From Apostichopus japonicus (lineage: Eukaryota; Echinodermata; Holothuroidea; Aspidochirotida; Stichopodidae), in assembly GCF_037975245.1 (NCBI RefSeq), contig NC_092582.1, forward strand, positions 21,974,577-22,038,576: a stretch of DNA of 64,000 nt, given 5' to 3'. The notes below the pieces were generated by a model. That model made no database searches, was not told the DNA's origin, and saw nothing but the letters and a program-made list of their open reading frames with translations. This document shows positions 49,501 through 59,414 of this stretch, in pieces. The stretch's first letter is position 1, and each line of letters starts with the position of its first letter. The position numbers were made by a program, and so were the translations under genes.

Positions 49501-52500
49501 AAACACGTAGGAAACCTGAATCTGTATCACTAACTCTGCATTAACTTGTCAGGAATTACTACAGTGAAGGGAATAGTCAATAACATTTATCTCAGCAATC
49601 ATAGCATTCAATTAACCATCAGTCTCTCATTAATGCACTAAATTAAGAGTAAATGATGTAACGTGAACTTTCAACCACTGAGAATGTCATTTTAATTATA
49701 TATAGTTTATCAACACTATCATTTTGTTTTATTTTAACATGATAAAGCAAAACAAATTAGCAAATCTTTTCGAGTGAATTCAACGTAACAAGTCCCACAT
49801 TTGGAGAGTTAGTTCTCGGTTGGGATAAATTCCAGTTTTGTCTTCCTATGAAAAGGTGCTTGTCAGAAGCAATGTATAAGCTTAAATGAAGAACCCAAGG
49901 TTTGTTATCCAGAGGACACTCACTGGTAGGACACTTTCTTTCTCTTCAACGTTATTTTCTGTTTTTTATCTGCAAACCGAGCCATCCGGATTACAAATTT
50001 GTTTGATAACTTTCATATTTAGTTCTTAAATTGATTTTTTTTTACTAACAGAGAAAGCAAATTTGTACAATAATAGAGAGTAAAGGAACAGAAGGGACAC
50101 TCACATTTTGGTGGATCTGTTTTGTTATCCTGTAGAATGAAATAAAACACATATGTCAAAGAGTGCACCCATTTAGATATTTTTAATAGTGTTAAAAATC
50201 AGGGCAGGCAATGACAGTAAACAGACATCCATCAAAGCACATGATGGGCACATGATAGGCACATGATGGGTTGACACTGATACCTCAAATCAAACAATTA
50301 AAAGCCTACAGCTACTGTATCGGATTTTCAAAATATAAACCAAACAATTAAAAACTATTTCTAGACAAAATTGATCAATATAGAGAAATCTTTAACTAAA
50401 GTAAAAGATGTAGAATGTTGTCTGTACTCAATCAATTCGTTTGAAATTGGAGGCGATTAAATATGTGACATTTCTTGCCATATGAATCCAACATGTATGT
50501 AGCTTACAAATTCGACTTTGACAATATTTGATTTAAAACCATTTTGGATATTACCTCTGGAGTTGAACTTGGAGACTTGTCTGACTTGGTTCCATCTGGC
50601 CTTCCTTTGCTATTAGCTGACTGTTCCTATGAAGATGTAGCAAAAATCACAGACCACGTTTATTGGTTGTCTTAAGTTAACATTAACGGATTACTGTATT
50701 CATTTAAGGATGATGTTTCCTAAACAAAAGGTTACTGCTAGAATATAATTTTGAGGGGGAACGGGTGATTAGTGCAACACACACAAGAATGTGAAACCGA
50801 TTCCCATATAAGGAATGCATCATTTGATCACATTTATTGGGGGGGGGGGCACTAGCCTATAAATAGGGCACTACGGAAATTGTCACATTTGAGTTGTTAA
50901 AGCCTTCAGAGATTTCAATGGGCGCTCCATTTTTATCAGAAGAGACCTTTATTCTTAATCCTCCATCTACATCCATCAACAAATTTTCTCCAGTGCCTGG
51001 TTAAGGAGATTAAGTTGGGGGTGTTTGGGGGAGGAGTGGGTGTCACTACACTTGTTACTGTTACAGTAAATTTCTTGACTCTGATGATGAAAGGTGAGGG
51101 GGTACTATGGAGGGGTGAGGGAGATGATGGGAGGGGTGAGGGTTTGATGCTGAGGTTAGGTGACATGTGGTGGGAATAACCACATCTTATTTTTGGCTGT
51201 CTTGGGTAGGTTTCTTGACTCTCATACTAACAGGTGCTTGCAGTATCTACTATCTAGTTAAATGTAAAAACTGGAAGGGGAGAGGGGGGGCGTGGGTGCT
51301 GGAGAGAGAGGAGTAGGGTTCAATAAACACACCTTTGCTGCTGCTTTGGTCAGTTTCTTGACCTTCTTCCGTACTGGTGCTACCGGTGCATTCAAAGCTT
51401 CTAAGAATCCAGAGCTTTCTTGAACTGAAGAAATGAAAAGAATATCCAAATGTGGTCGTCTTTCTTTGAGAAACTTATTTGATAAAAACATTGACAGGCC
51501 AGATACTGATATGATACCGTTGCACTTACAGGCTTCCAACTGAATCTATCTATTCTCCTTAAGCCATAAAGGTGGGGTGAAGGGGGGAGGGGGGCTCACA
51601 ATGCCTCACTCTGTTAAAACATCTCCACCAATACCCCAGAGGCACATTTAACAGATAACCAAAATACTATTCACTGGCTCTCTATGCACCCCATAAAATT
51701 CACCCCAGACAAAATCTGTCGGGTTGCCCATGGATACAAAGCACAAATTACACATCAACAAACGATGCCTACAACTGGTGGTAAAGATTCCTATATTTTT
51801 ACCAGATAACAATTAGAGAAAAAAACCTAAAAACTTGGACGTGAAATGGTAAGGTTTTGAATCTTACGTCTGGGTTTAGGTGGGATGATTTTCACTCTGA
51901 TACCGGTCGACGTTCTCCTCTCCTCTATTTTATCTTCTTTCTTGATCCTCTTCTCTGGCGGAGTTAACGTCTTACTGAGGAGAGGACTAAAGGATGCGGA
52001 ACGAGACAGAGAGAGAGAGTGAAGAGAGGGAAAAAGAAGTGCAGTGAGCAAAGTGTATGCAGAGCTCTGTGTTTCAAGATGAGTAGCAACAATTTGCCAC
52101 TCTGAACAATGTATAAAACACATGGAATGGTTAATTTGGTTCCCCTATGTGGAAGCATAGCAACCAGTCCTCAACAGCTCATTTGGAATTCTGAAAAGGC
52201 TTAATCTACCGTAGATTTACTAATTTCTGTTTCACAGTTGACAAACCTCCGCATTTTGCGGTTCCTGTCAAAATTCTAAAATGATGTAAGTTACAGAGAA
52301 GGTTTCCATCTTTTCCTTCTTTTGTGTAGAAGTAAGTTGGGACAAAAACACACACAGAATACAGACAGGTTAATGAGCACAGTGAACACAATGAGATACA
52401 TGTAAGGGGATTAGTAGACAAGGGATGGAGAGAAGAAAGCAACAGGGGAAGAGGAGAGGTAGGAGAAAAACAGTGGAGGGACAAAGGGAGGATTAAAGGA

Positions 52501-55500
52501 ACTGGGTAGGGAATAAACTGGACAAGGACAAAGACAGAAAGGTGTGGAGAGGTGTCCCTTCTGTTACTGTTACTTGTCATTTAGCCTCTGAAGAAGATCC
52601 TGCTAGGATCGAAACGTCAGACCAACTTACTTTTACACATTCTATTACACAGGCTCTCTAGTGGATAAGCAGTTTGCTAACAGTTTTATTTTATTTTTAT
52701 CTTTCTTTAAACGGTTGTGTAATGGTTTGAGTAAGTAATGGTTTTAACAGCTTGAGTAAGGAAATTAATAAACTAATATTGTGAAACAGTACCCCTTTGG
52801 TGGTTTCATAGATGTATGTCAGACAACATCTGCTCTATTTGAATATCTCTTAAGTAAACTCACCCTTCCCTTTTCCCTGCCGGTGTTGACTTCACTTCAG
52901 GCTTAGGGGTGATTTTGTCTCCCTTCTTCTTGATCTTGACTGGGGGAAGTTTTGCATCTGACTCAAGACCTGCAATGAAAAGATGTGGTAATATTCACCG
53001 ATGTACTTTCGATTGCTGCGACGATATAGTATTCTATGACGACACAAAAGAAACGATACATCTCTTGGATATGAGAAATAACTACAATATCATCATAAAT
53101 TCTTCTTTACAACACCAGTTATCAACAAAAGCATGTTTTGTAGCACCCAATTGTTTTCTTCTTAGTCTTTTAACAGCTGCTGGAGTTGACAATAATATGG
53201 CTTCTCAGAAAGTTTGCTCTTCAACTGCCATGATGTCGCTTTCAGCTTTAAGATGCAAACGTCAGGCAGACAACAGTCAAGGCCTTCAACAAAGCATATA
53301 TAAAGCTAGCCTTGTCTAATTTGCATATGCAAATCAGGGCCACCATTCAGAGCCTGTTGGCAACCAATACAGCAGCCACAGATCAGCTACGAGTCTCATT
53401 CTAATATCTTTTGGTGTCAGGAACAAGCATAGGCATAAGAGCCCAATTTGATTTGGGGGGGGGGGGGGCTGTAACGCCTGGGGCCGAAAAATATAACCAA
53501 AATTTTTCGCGCGCTCCGCATGCATTCAACATGTTTATGTTCATATCATATTGGCTTTTACATTAGTAATGGTGAACGAGTCTAATTTTAATTACTAAGA
53601 ATTTTTTTTTTAAACTATTGATTTCCTTAGCTACATCATTACAATTTATTTTTCTTTCTGTGGGTGCCCGAAAAATTCTCAGCATATTGCCCAAATTTTC
53701 ACAGAAATATTTGGTTTGGGGGGCTGCAGCCCCCCCCCCCTGCCTCCTATGCCTATGGGAACAAGTCATATCCGACTGCATCAAAGGATTAACAAAAGCG
53801 ACGCTCACCTGTCGACCTGAATTTTGCGAACGCCGGCCCGGATCTCGTCTTTGCTCTGGACGGTCTCTTCTCTTTCTCGCCTTCCTTCTCGTTCTCTTTC
53901 TTCGCATCCAATTTCTTGTTATTTTCTTGAGAATTTTTCGCATCTTTCACGGCCGGCTCCGTCTTCCCGTCCTCTTGAGACGGTGGTTTCTTATCGTCCT
54001 CCGAGGGACTAGTCCTACCACCGCTATTAACTATCTCTTCTTTCTCTTCGGTTTTTATCGCCGTCTTACTATCTACTTCTTTCTCTTCCGGAGTTCTTTT
54101 ATCAATTACATTGTCTTTAGACTCCTCTAGAGTTTTTTTGTCGTCGACTACTTTCTTATCGACTTCTTTATCTCCCATTTCGTCCTCCTTCTTCTCCTTC
54201 GGTGAATCCGCTTTTTCGATGACAGCTTTCTTGAGCTTCTTCTTCTTCGATGCCGCTGGCTTCTCGACTATCGGAGGAAGGGAAGATACTTTTAGGAGCG
54301 TCTACATACGTTACTCTGCCAAATTGCCCAAAAATCTTTTTTATTGGTTCGATCAATAAGGAGTTCTAAGCCACCAACCCAACATGACCAAATTCTATTT
54401 GTATTCTATTTCTATTGTATATATTTGTATTATATATTTGTATATTTGTATTATATATTTGTATATTTGTATTCTATAAAATTCTATTTTATAATGACCA
54501 ATTCAATCAGAAACACCCTTTATAGGAGACACAAGCCAAACCATTCCTAGCAATTTAAAGACACTAAAAATGGGAAGAAATGGAACTGAAACTAACGAAA
54601 AATAATTAATGACCAATTATGGAATGAAACCATAGATTGCTCACAGATTTTCATTCAGCTGACGGTAAAATCCTTTACGGGGTATCTCACCTTAGATACT
54701 ATTTCAGGCTTCAGTAATGCTTGGTAGATATGACTAATATTGCCAAAGGTGTGAAAAGGCTAATTTGTGCATCTCAGATACAGCTGAAGTAAGTATTTCT
54801 CCTTAAAAACTGCAGCACCTACACATCAACTAACAAGTTCTATAAGCTTCCAAATCACTTGGGAATTAATTGGCAACTAATATTGATGGTTATTTATATA
54901 TTTTTATTAGTTCAATTATTGTAAGATAATAGTGTATTTGTTAAGAAAGATAACATGACTTCGGCAAAGCTTAACTGCGCTTCAGTACGAGGAATTCGTT
55001 TATCGACAGTGATCGTGAGAACTCTGAATAAATTGTGTATCATCATTAGCACAGTTCACAAATCTGACCGAGATCATATTTGGGTCCTTGTTCGGTAAAT
55101 TTCTTAATTCATCTATCCATTATTTTTAGAAAACTGCTCACTTTCATAATGGGCCACGTACTACTTCACACCTGTTCGGCTTCACAGCTACGATTTTTTA
55201 AATTTTCATGTAGTCAGGGTGCTCTTCATTTACATATGGAATTTATGGAATTATGTGGAATTTATGGAAGTCCTGTTAATACCCATGAAATATTCTAACC
55301 ATTCTGACACAAGGGTATTAAATACAGCACAAACAAAGCGTACTCACCCACTGGGCCGCTGCCTCTTATGACCGTCATCCACGAATCGACTAATTCTGTG
55401 GAACAGGCCTTCAACCCTGAACGAAACGGAAACGAGATTGAGGAAAATAAGGAGAGGAACATTAGAAAAAGGCATCAAAATAAGGAAATTTTAGGGTTAA

Positions 55501-58500
55501 ATAGACCAGTATAGACTAAATGAAAGCATATTAAAGGCTGAACTCTGGAGGGAGAGGTACATGTTGGCGACCGTTGAAGATTCTGACATCAAATGTTCAT
55601 TGGAAACGCATCTCATGTGGACCTCATTTTTAGCTTATGTCTTTATTATATCGAATCTTCGGTATCAGTGGGCTATCACCGTACTATCCTATTCATCTCC
55701 ATCTAGTCATTTTACTAAACTCAAGTCAGGATCTTAAAATCCACAATACTGATGCAAATTTTATATTTTTTAATGATATCCAGATTGCTAGAGACTCCTA
55801 GCGTGAATGTTTTCTATGCGAGGATCGTCCACAAAAGGAAAACTCTTTTGCATCTTGCTTCTGTTCCCTCTTACCTGCCCGATTTCCTGTCAAAGCTCAC
55901 ACTCAACACATCCCATTTCCTATACTACCTGTTCTCATAACAACTCCCCATAATTTTTTTAATGCAAAACCGTAACTGGGTTGATATAACAAATTCCCTT
56001 TCACAGGGAGATGCCATATGTCATCATCAGAGGAAAGCAACCTTTGGTATAAAACTTGATCAATTCAAGGTAAAAAGAACACTCTGTGTACATTACAGGG
56101 TTGTAAGCAAATCACTTTAGTTTATCAATGTTGCATCCAGTCATTGCCAGTGACTTTCATGACTTGTGTTGAGCCATGGAATTGCGCCTAAGCATTTTCT
56201 CTGTCGGCAGAAAACTTAGAAATCTTCTTTGAGTCACTTGACTTGCACTTTTAGGGACTCAAGTCATGACTCGTTACAACACTGGTGACTTGTTACAACA
56301 CTGGTGACTTGTTACAACACTGGTGACTCATTACAACACTGGTGACTCGTTACAACACTGATGACTTGTTACAACTGGTGACTCGTTACAACACTGATGA
56401 CTTGTTACAACACTGGTGACTCATTACAACACTGACGACTTGTTTCAACACTGGTGACTCACAATAACTTTCTATTTATGAGATACTGAGATGATATTTT
56501 CTTGTAGACATTGTCAACAGATAAAATATTAAACGGTAAATAAGAGAATTAAACAAAAACTCACTGTCATTAGTGTCTCCCTTGCTGAACTGCTTGATAA
56601 TTTTAGCTGTGTTAGTCTGTAGATGGAGAGCAGAAGTAGAGGAAGGTTCAAAATAGTTCATTTCAAAAATGTTCTTTTCATTTGGTTAATAGCATTTTAT
56701 GAAACAATATTTGTTCGTAATAAGTAATTATGGAATGAAACCATAGATTGCTCACAGATTTTCATTCGGCTGGCGGTAAAATCCTTTACGGGGTATCTCA
56801 CCTTAGATACTATTTCAGGCTTCAGTAATGCTTGGTAGATACGGCTAATGTCGCCAAAGGTGTAAAAAAGGCTTATTTGTGCATCTCAAATGCAGTTGAA
56901 GTAGATATTTATCCTTAACAACTGCAGCAGCTACACATCAACTAACAAGTTCTACAAGCTTCCAAATCATTTGGGCATTAATTGGCAACTGTTCCTAATA
57001 TTTGATTGTTATTTATTCAATTATTGTAAAATAATAGTGTATTTGCTAAGAAAGATCACATGACTTCCGCAGAGCTAAACTGTGCTTCAGTACGAGGAAT
57101 TCGTTTATCAGCAGTGATCGTAAGACCTCTGAACAAATTGTGTATCATCATTAGCACAGTTCACAAAATCTGACAGGGATCAAGTTGGGTCCCTGCTGTC
57201 CAGAAGGGGCTGGCAGGACGTAAGACAATGTAAGTGATAATAATAACAGAAAGGAGAGGGCGGTTAAGTTGCTGTTCTGCTATCAAAACGTAACCGCCTT
57301 CTGTCACACAAATTTTCATTTCTTTGGCCATATTTTATTTTGTACTTAATAACAGACATTAACATGAGCTGACCTCATACATTACATGCCAGAGCAACAC
57401 TGCATACAGACCTATGCATAGTTTCATACAGTTGCTTGGTCTATAATTTGTGCTAGATACCCAAAAAATCTGGGAAATGCATGCATTTCTCGTGTGTCCA
57501 CAAAAAGTTGAGCCTTATGTATAAATTTGCAGACAAATGTCTTTGCCTTCTTTGGTAGTCACTTAAAACTAGAATATTCCCAAATTTGGAGCAGGCTGCT
57601 TTCATTTACATCATGAATATTCAGTGTTCTGACCTTTTTCAAGATTTCAACAGACACCGGTAGCACCTTAAACAGCTTGATCAGCTCCAGGATAAACGGA
57701 TGGTTTTCGTTATCTTTGGCCTCCTGGAGCCAAATATTTAATATTTCCCAACCTCCTGCGTCTACGAATCTACGAATGGGGCGAGAGAGTAGCAACAGCA
57801 TGGTTAATATTGCTGTGTGGTTCCATCAAGAATCATGCTATTACATAAAAAACAGAAACAAAGGTCAAGCTACATGGATAAAGAAAACCTTTATCAGGGA
57901 GTAACTTATTGGGTATCCCATCGCCAAATGCTACGCAGTCTGGGCAAATTTCGATACAAGTGAAAAGTTGTATAAGTGAAAAGTTGTATAAAGTTGATTT
58001 TTTTTTTACACTGTAGGAACTATAGCATATTTATAGGAGACAGGAATTCAGAACATTCAAAACTGCTATACACACTTTGATTACTACGTTATTCCTAGCT
58101 TAAGACATTAAATGACAAGTCAAGGCAAAATTTCAGGGTGGAAATGTCATTGCATACAAATACTAAAAAAATTCTATGAAGTTTGATGGCTCTTTAGCTA
58201 TTCTTATTTGAAGGGTATTCGCCTTTAAAATATGCTAAATGTCTGGAATATTCCTTCAAGGCTAAATCAATGGTGAAATTGGGTTGTCTGTCCAGTCATA
58301 ATTTGTTATGTTTATAAATTTTTATGTATGTGCATGTTCTATTAGTCTAATAGTTCCTCCAAAGGGAGAGGGGGTGGGGAGGGGAAGGAGGGTGAAGATG
58401 CAGATGGAATGTAGAGTTTTACAGAGAGGAAACATTGCTTAAGCTAACCTGTGCTTCAGTACGAGGAATTCGTTTATCGTCAGTGATCGTAAGAACTCTG

Positions 58501-59414
58501 AACAAATTGTGTATCATCATTAGCACAGTTTACAAATCTGACAAGAGATCATATTGGGTCCCAGTATTTTTGTTTGCAGTGCTCTGAAATTATATCTAGA
58601 AGTCTAACATAAAAGTAAGAAGGAATCACAAACTTGGACGTAAAACAATTTCAGACTCACTTATTTAGGATCGTCTTTTCTGAGGTGGCTCGTAAAATGT
58701 TGACGTAGATACATCGACTGACTAACTTTCTGGCAGCTTTCATCAAACTGGAAATAAAAAAGATAAAATAAATAGTAAATGTGGGAATTTGAAGCAGAGC
58801 AATAGTTATTCTACTAACTCTTTCAAATATTTATCGAACAGATATGTAGAGTGTTCAACATAAAAAGACACCTTATCTTTCTCACTCAAACACAGGTCAT
58901 TCAATGGACTTAGTAAATGGGAAAAGTGGAGTTGGGGGGAGGGGCACTAGGCCCCCTAAGATATCTGTCAGGCCCACCTCAACCAATTTCCTGATGTCAC
59001 GGCTGCCCCCCCCTAGAAAATCATTGGGCCCCCTAACAACAGCCCCTGAGGTCATTTAGTAAGTAACAAAATGAATTCCATCTGATCCTAAAGATTTCAA
59101 CTCGGACATTATTTTTCGTTTCAATGTAAACCTCCTCCACATCAAAAGCTTCTACGAGTGTGCTTCTAGTTTTGCCTTTTTTAGTATTCTGTTTAAGATT
59201 GGTAATGGTAATACTGACTAGGCAGTTGAATGAACTATGTATTGCCACTGAGGTTTGAGTACCAGTATCATAAAGATCAATGCTCAGACAATTACAAGCT
59301 TTAAAGGTAGACTTACTTTAAAATTTTGGACAACTCGGTCGACCCTTTGACCGAGCCATCTTTGTTGAGCAGTATGGATAAAGCTTTCAAGAGCTGATAT
59401 GGATCAACAGATGC
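43442..59414 (-). CDS. PPP1R10: PPP1R10/PNUTS, PP1 nuclear targeting subunit (19 exons; start codon not located)
   Basis: Exons in order: 59317-59414, 58661-58747, 57634-57769, 56565-56616, 55348-55416, 53809-54267, 52864-52969, 51868-51986, 51333-51424, 50555-50626, 50105-50129, 49061-49297, 48035-48183, 47192-47392, 46720-46932, 46493-46592, 45524-45748, 44968-45087, 43442-43554. All phases agree and give 890 residues, against 940 in human. N-terminal TFIIS-N/LW-type helical domain (residues 1-148), charged linker, AKFRSTG, VKIIPP (367-372), PP1-docking KTVTW (494-498), Pro/Gly-rich and RGG-like tail, and CCCH finger (C861, C870, C876, H880). PNUTS recruits PP1 to chromatin with WDR82 and TOX4 and controls RNA polymerase II dephosphorylation and termination (family knowledge). 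Only the initiating exon is missing. Confidence 0.93.
44375..44440 (+). repeat. 21-bp triplication downstream of PNUTS exon R
   Basis: CCTTTTGTATGCACTTTTTG repeated three times at 21-bp spacing, in the intron between exons R and S. Confidence 0.9.
44968..45087 (-). CDS. PPP1R10: PNUTS exon R (Arg/Gly-rich)
   Basis: Acceptor CTGGACAG; donor AGAG/GTAAGA. Phase 1 in and out. GFDYPYPEERFPNRDFRFRG is followed by PRPPGPRFRGRGGGGRGRG, an RGG-like stretch shorter than the His/Gly-rich repeats of vertebrate PNUTS. Confidence 0.85.
45524..45748 (-). CDS. PPP1R10: PNUTS exon Q (Pro/Gly-rich; GC donor)
   Basis: Acceptor CTTCGTTAG; donor GAAG/GCAAGT, a GC-type donor. Phase 1 in and out. Proline-rich (QGPPPLLEPLPPRGPPP), then acidic/aromatic (DEFGGMPPPPEMGMEEG). 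Using the nearby GT 4 nt downstream would put a stop codon a few residues into exon R, so GC is the in-frame choice. Confidence 0.85.
46493..46592 (-). CDS. PPP1R10: PNUTS exon P
   Basis: Acceptor AACTACAG; donor GAAG/GTAAGA. Phase 0 in, phase 1 out. SNPNQPDVDIHSEDFTNKL and REIIAPF align with [20 protein letters not shown] and KQMLVPH. Confidence 0.87.
46720..46932 (-). CDS. PPP1R10: PNUTS exon O
   Basis: Acceptor TTATTCAG; donor GTCATG/GTGAGA. Phase 0 on both sides. Pro/Gly-rich, with PPRIANVVHQMPRQ and SMDKIKEILSSVM, the latter equivalent to INVQEILTSIM of human PNUTS. Confidence 0.9.
47192..47392 (-). CDS. PPP1R10: PNUTS exon N
   Basis: Acceptor TTCATCCAG; donor GAAGAT/GTAAGT. Phase 0 on both sides. 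It begins WRRPPRLDID, then VQAKRERTVLQEIFF and EYVVPKTIPLED, aligned with IQAEREKGILQELFL and YEPIPPKLIPLDE in human PNUTS. Confidence 0.93.
48035..48183 (-). CDS. PPP1R10: PNUTS exon M
   Basis: Acceptor CTACGACAG; donor ATTCCG/GTAAGA. Phase 1 in, phase 0 out. NVNRPKDFRDAAQNEMRNER aligns with NVNKIKDFGEAAKRE. An inserted Gly/Glu-rich stretch (GEEEGGNGG) precedes YETIP. Confidence 0.9.
48519..48921. mobile_element. hAT-like MITE in PNUTS intron L-M
   Basis: AGTGGTGTGCACA at the left end and its exact inverse TGTGCACACCACT at the right, 403 bp overall. Flanks CCTTTAGC and CCTTCTAC match at 6 of 8 positions. C and G runs lie inside. No transposase. Confidence 0.6.
49061..49297 (-). CDS. PPP1R10: PNUTS exon L (PP1-docking motif)
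   Basis: Acceptor CCTCTGCAG; donor AGAG/GTAGGC. Phase 1 in and out. Acidic stretch (EDKMDDKDDDK), then SRKKKTVTWKEDGDL and CFFELDENER, matching RKRKSVTWPEEGKL and FYFELDETER of human PNUTS. KTVTW (49119-49133) is the RVxF-type motif that docks in the hydrophobic groove of PP1; all key positions are kept. Confidence 0.95.
50105..50129 (-). CDS. PPP1R10: PNUTS exon K (25-nt micro-exon)
   Basis: Acceptor TTCTACAG; donor AAAAT/GTGAGT. DNKTDPPK, phase 0 in, phase 1 out. It is needed to link exon J (phase 0) to exon L (phase 1). Both splice sites are strong for so small an exon. Confidence 0.75.
50555..50626 (-). CDS. PPP1R10: PNUTS exon J
   Basis: Acceptor TCTTCATAG; donor CCAGAG/GTAATA. Phase 0 on both sides, 24 Ser/Lys-rich codons (SKGRPDGTKSDKSPSSTPE). 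Not conserved by sequence; it could be alternatively spliced, since skipping keeps the frame. Confidence 0.72.
51333..51424 (-). CDS. PPP1R10: PNUTS exon I
   Basis: Acceptor TTTCTTCAG; donor GCAAAG/GTGTGT. Phase 1 in, phase 0 out. GFLEALNAPVAPVRKKVKK aligns with GFLDALNSAPVPGIKIKKK, directly after VKIIPP as in human. Confidence 0.9.
51868..51986 (-). CDS. PPP1R10: PNUTS exon H (VKIIPP motif)
   Basis: Acceptor ATCCTTTAG; donor AGAC/GTAAGA. Phase 2 in, phase 1 out. It carries SKTLTPPEKRIKKEDK and RVKIIPPKPR, the latter matching the conserved KVKIIPPQP of vertebrate PNUTS. Confidence 0.9.
52585..52700 (+). repeat. Penelope-like tail repeat with hammerhead-like core
   Basis: CTGAAGA (52588-52594), stem GATCCT/AGGATC with loop GCT, GAAA (52611-52614) and CGTC follow the order of the hammerhead ribozyme core (CUGANGA, stem II, GAAA). 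The downstream part matches 6946-7013, so this is a dispersed element. Penelope-like retroelements are known to carry hammerhead motifs; stems I and III were not resolved. PNUTS intron G-H. Confidence 0.45.
52864..52969 (-). CDS. PPP1R10: PNUTS exon G
   Basis: Acceptor TTCATTGCAG; donor GAAGG/GTGAGT. Phase 1 in, phase 2 out. It encodes LESDAKLPPVKIKKKG and a Lys/Pro-rich end. LES follows AKFRSTG exactly as LEL does in human. Confidence 0.85.
53428..53757. mobile_element. hAT-like MITE with perfect 8-bp target duplication
   Basis: Ends CATAGGCATAAGAG and (reverse-complemented right) CATAGGCATAGGAG are inverted repeats. GGAACAAG flanks both sides exactly (53420-53427 and 53758-53765). 330 bp, with G and C homopolymer runs inside each end. 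It lies about 50 bp from the exon F donor, in PNUTS intron F-G. Confidence 0.9.
53809..54267 (-). CDS. PPP1R10: PNUTS exon F (charged linker)
   Basis: Acceptor CTCCGATAG; donor ACAG/GTGAGC. Phase 1 in and out, 152 codons. Starts EKPAASKKKKLKKAV, then Lys/Glu/Asp-rich low-complexity sequence, and ends GPAFAKFRSTG. The last motif equals HAKFRSTG of human PNUTS; the rest is conserved only in composition, as usual for this linker. Plus-strand frames across it are shadows. Confidence 0.9.
54400..54485 (+). repeat. AT-rich short tandem repeat
   Basis: Irregular copies of TATATTTGTAT in PNUTS intron E-F. Confidence 0.85.
54615..55087 (+). repeat. dispersed 470-bp repeat, copy 1
   Basis: Begins AATTATGGAATGAAACC and ends near CATATTTGGGTCC. 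Nearly collinear with copy 2 (56726-57193), and its last 130 bp match copy 3 (58441-58562). PNUTS intron E-F. No coding frame; type unknown. Confidence 0.88.
55348..55416 (-). CDS. PPP1R10: PNUTS exon E (end of TFIIS-N domain)
   Basis: Acceptor TTCGTTCAG; donor GTGG/GTGAGT. Phase 1 in and out. LKACSTELVDSWMTVIRG aligns with LASVLVSDWMAVIRS of human PNUTS. Confidence 0.9.
56263..56462 (+). repeat. 20-bp tandem repeat, about 10 copies
   Basis: Units of GTGACTCGTTACAACACTG and TGATGACTTGTTACAAC alternate. It lies about 100 bp past the exon D donor, in PNUTS intron D-E. Confidence 0.93.
56565..56616 (-). CDS. PPP1R10: PNUTS exon D
   Basis: Acceptor CATCTACAG; donor GACA/GTGAGT. Phase 0 in, phase 1 out. 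TNTAKIIKQFSKGDTND aligns with NTAKLVKQLSK of human PNUTS. Confidence 0.9.
56726..57193 (+). repeat. dispersed 470-bp repeat, copy 2
   Basis: Same borders as copy 1 (AATTATGGAATGAAACC to TTGGGTCC), with scattered substitutions and small indels. PNUTS intron C-D. Confidence 0.88.
57634..57769 (-). CDS. PPP1R10: PNUTS exon C (TFIIS-N domain core)
   Basis: Acceptor TTCGTAG; donor AAAAAG/GTCAGA (a weaker donor). Phase 2 in, phase 0 out. FVDAGGWEILNIWLQEAK and the following LPVSVEILKK match the FIDVGGYKLLNNWL and LPLTVDHLK segments. Reading on past the donor gives a few more codons and a stop, so retention would truncate the protein. Confidence 0.9.
58441..58562 (+). repeat. dispersed repeat, copy 3 (right end only)
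   Basis: Matches the last 130 bp of copies 1 and 2, e.g. CAGTACGAGGAATTCGTTTA and TGTATCATCATTAGCACAG. PNUTS intron B-C. Confidence 0.88.
58661..58747 (-). CDS. PPP1R10: PNUTS exon B (TFIIS-N domain)
   Basis: Acceptor TATTTCCAG; donor AATAA/GTGAGT. Phase 2 in and out. LMKAARKLVSRCIYVNIL aligns with LMKEARKMVSRCTYLNIL of human PNUTS. Confidence 0.92.
   Translation of the reverse strand, partial: FDESCQKVSQSMYLRQHFTSHLRKDDPK
59317..59414 (-). CDS. PPP1R10: PNUTS exon A (first found; TFIIS-N start)
   Basis: Acceptor TTCTGCAG; donor TTTTAAA/GTAAGT. Phase 0 in, phase 2 out. It encodes SVDPYQLLKALSILLNKDG and ELSKIL, matching the PIDPKELLKGLDSFLNRDG start of human PNUTS. Human has only a few residues before this point, so a tiny upstream exon must supply the ATG. 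Confidence 0.88.

Noticed and set aside
53618-54130. 170-codon plus-strand frame
   Set aside because: Antisense shadow of the Lys/Glu-rich PNUTS exon F.
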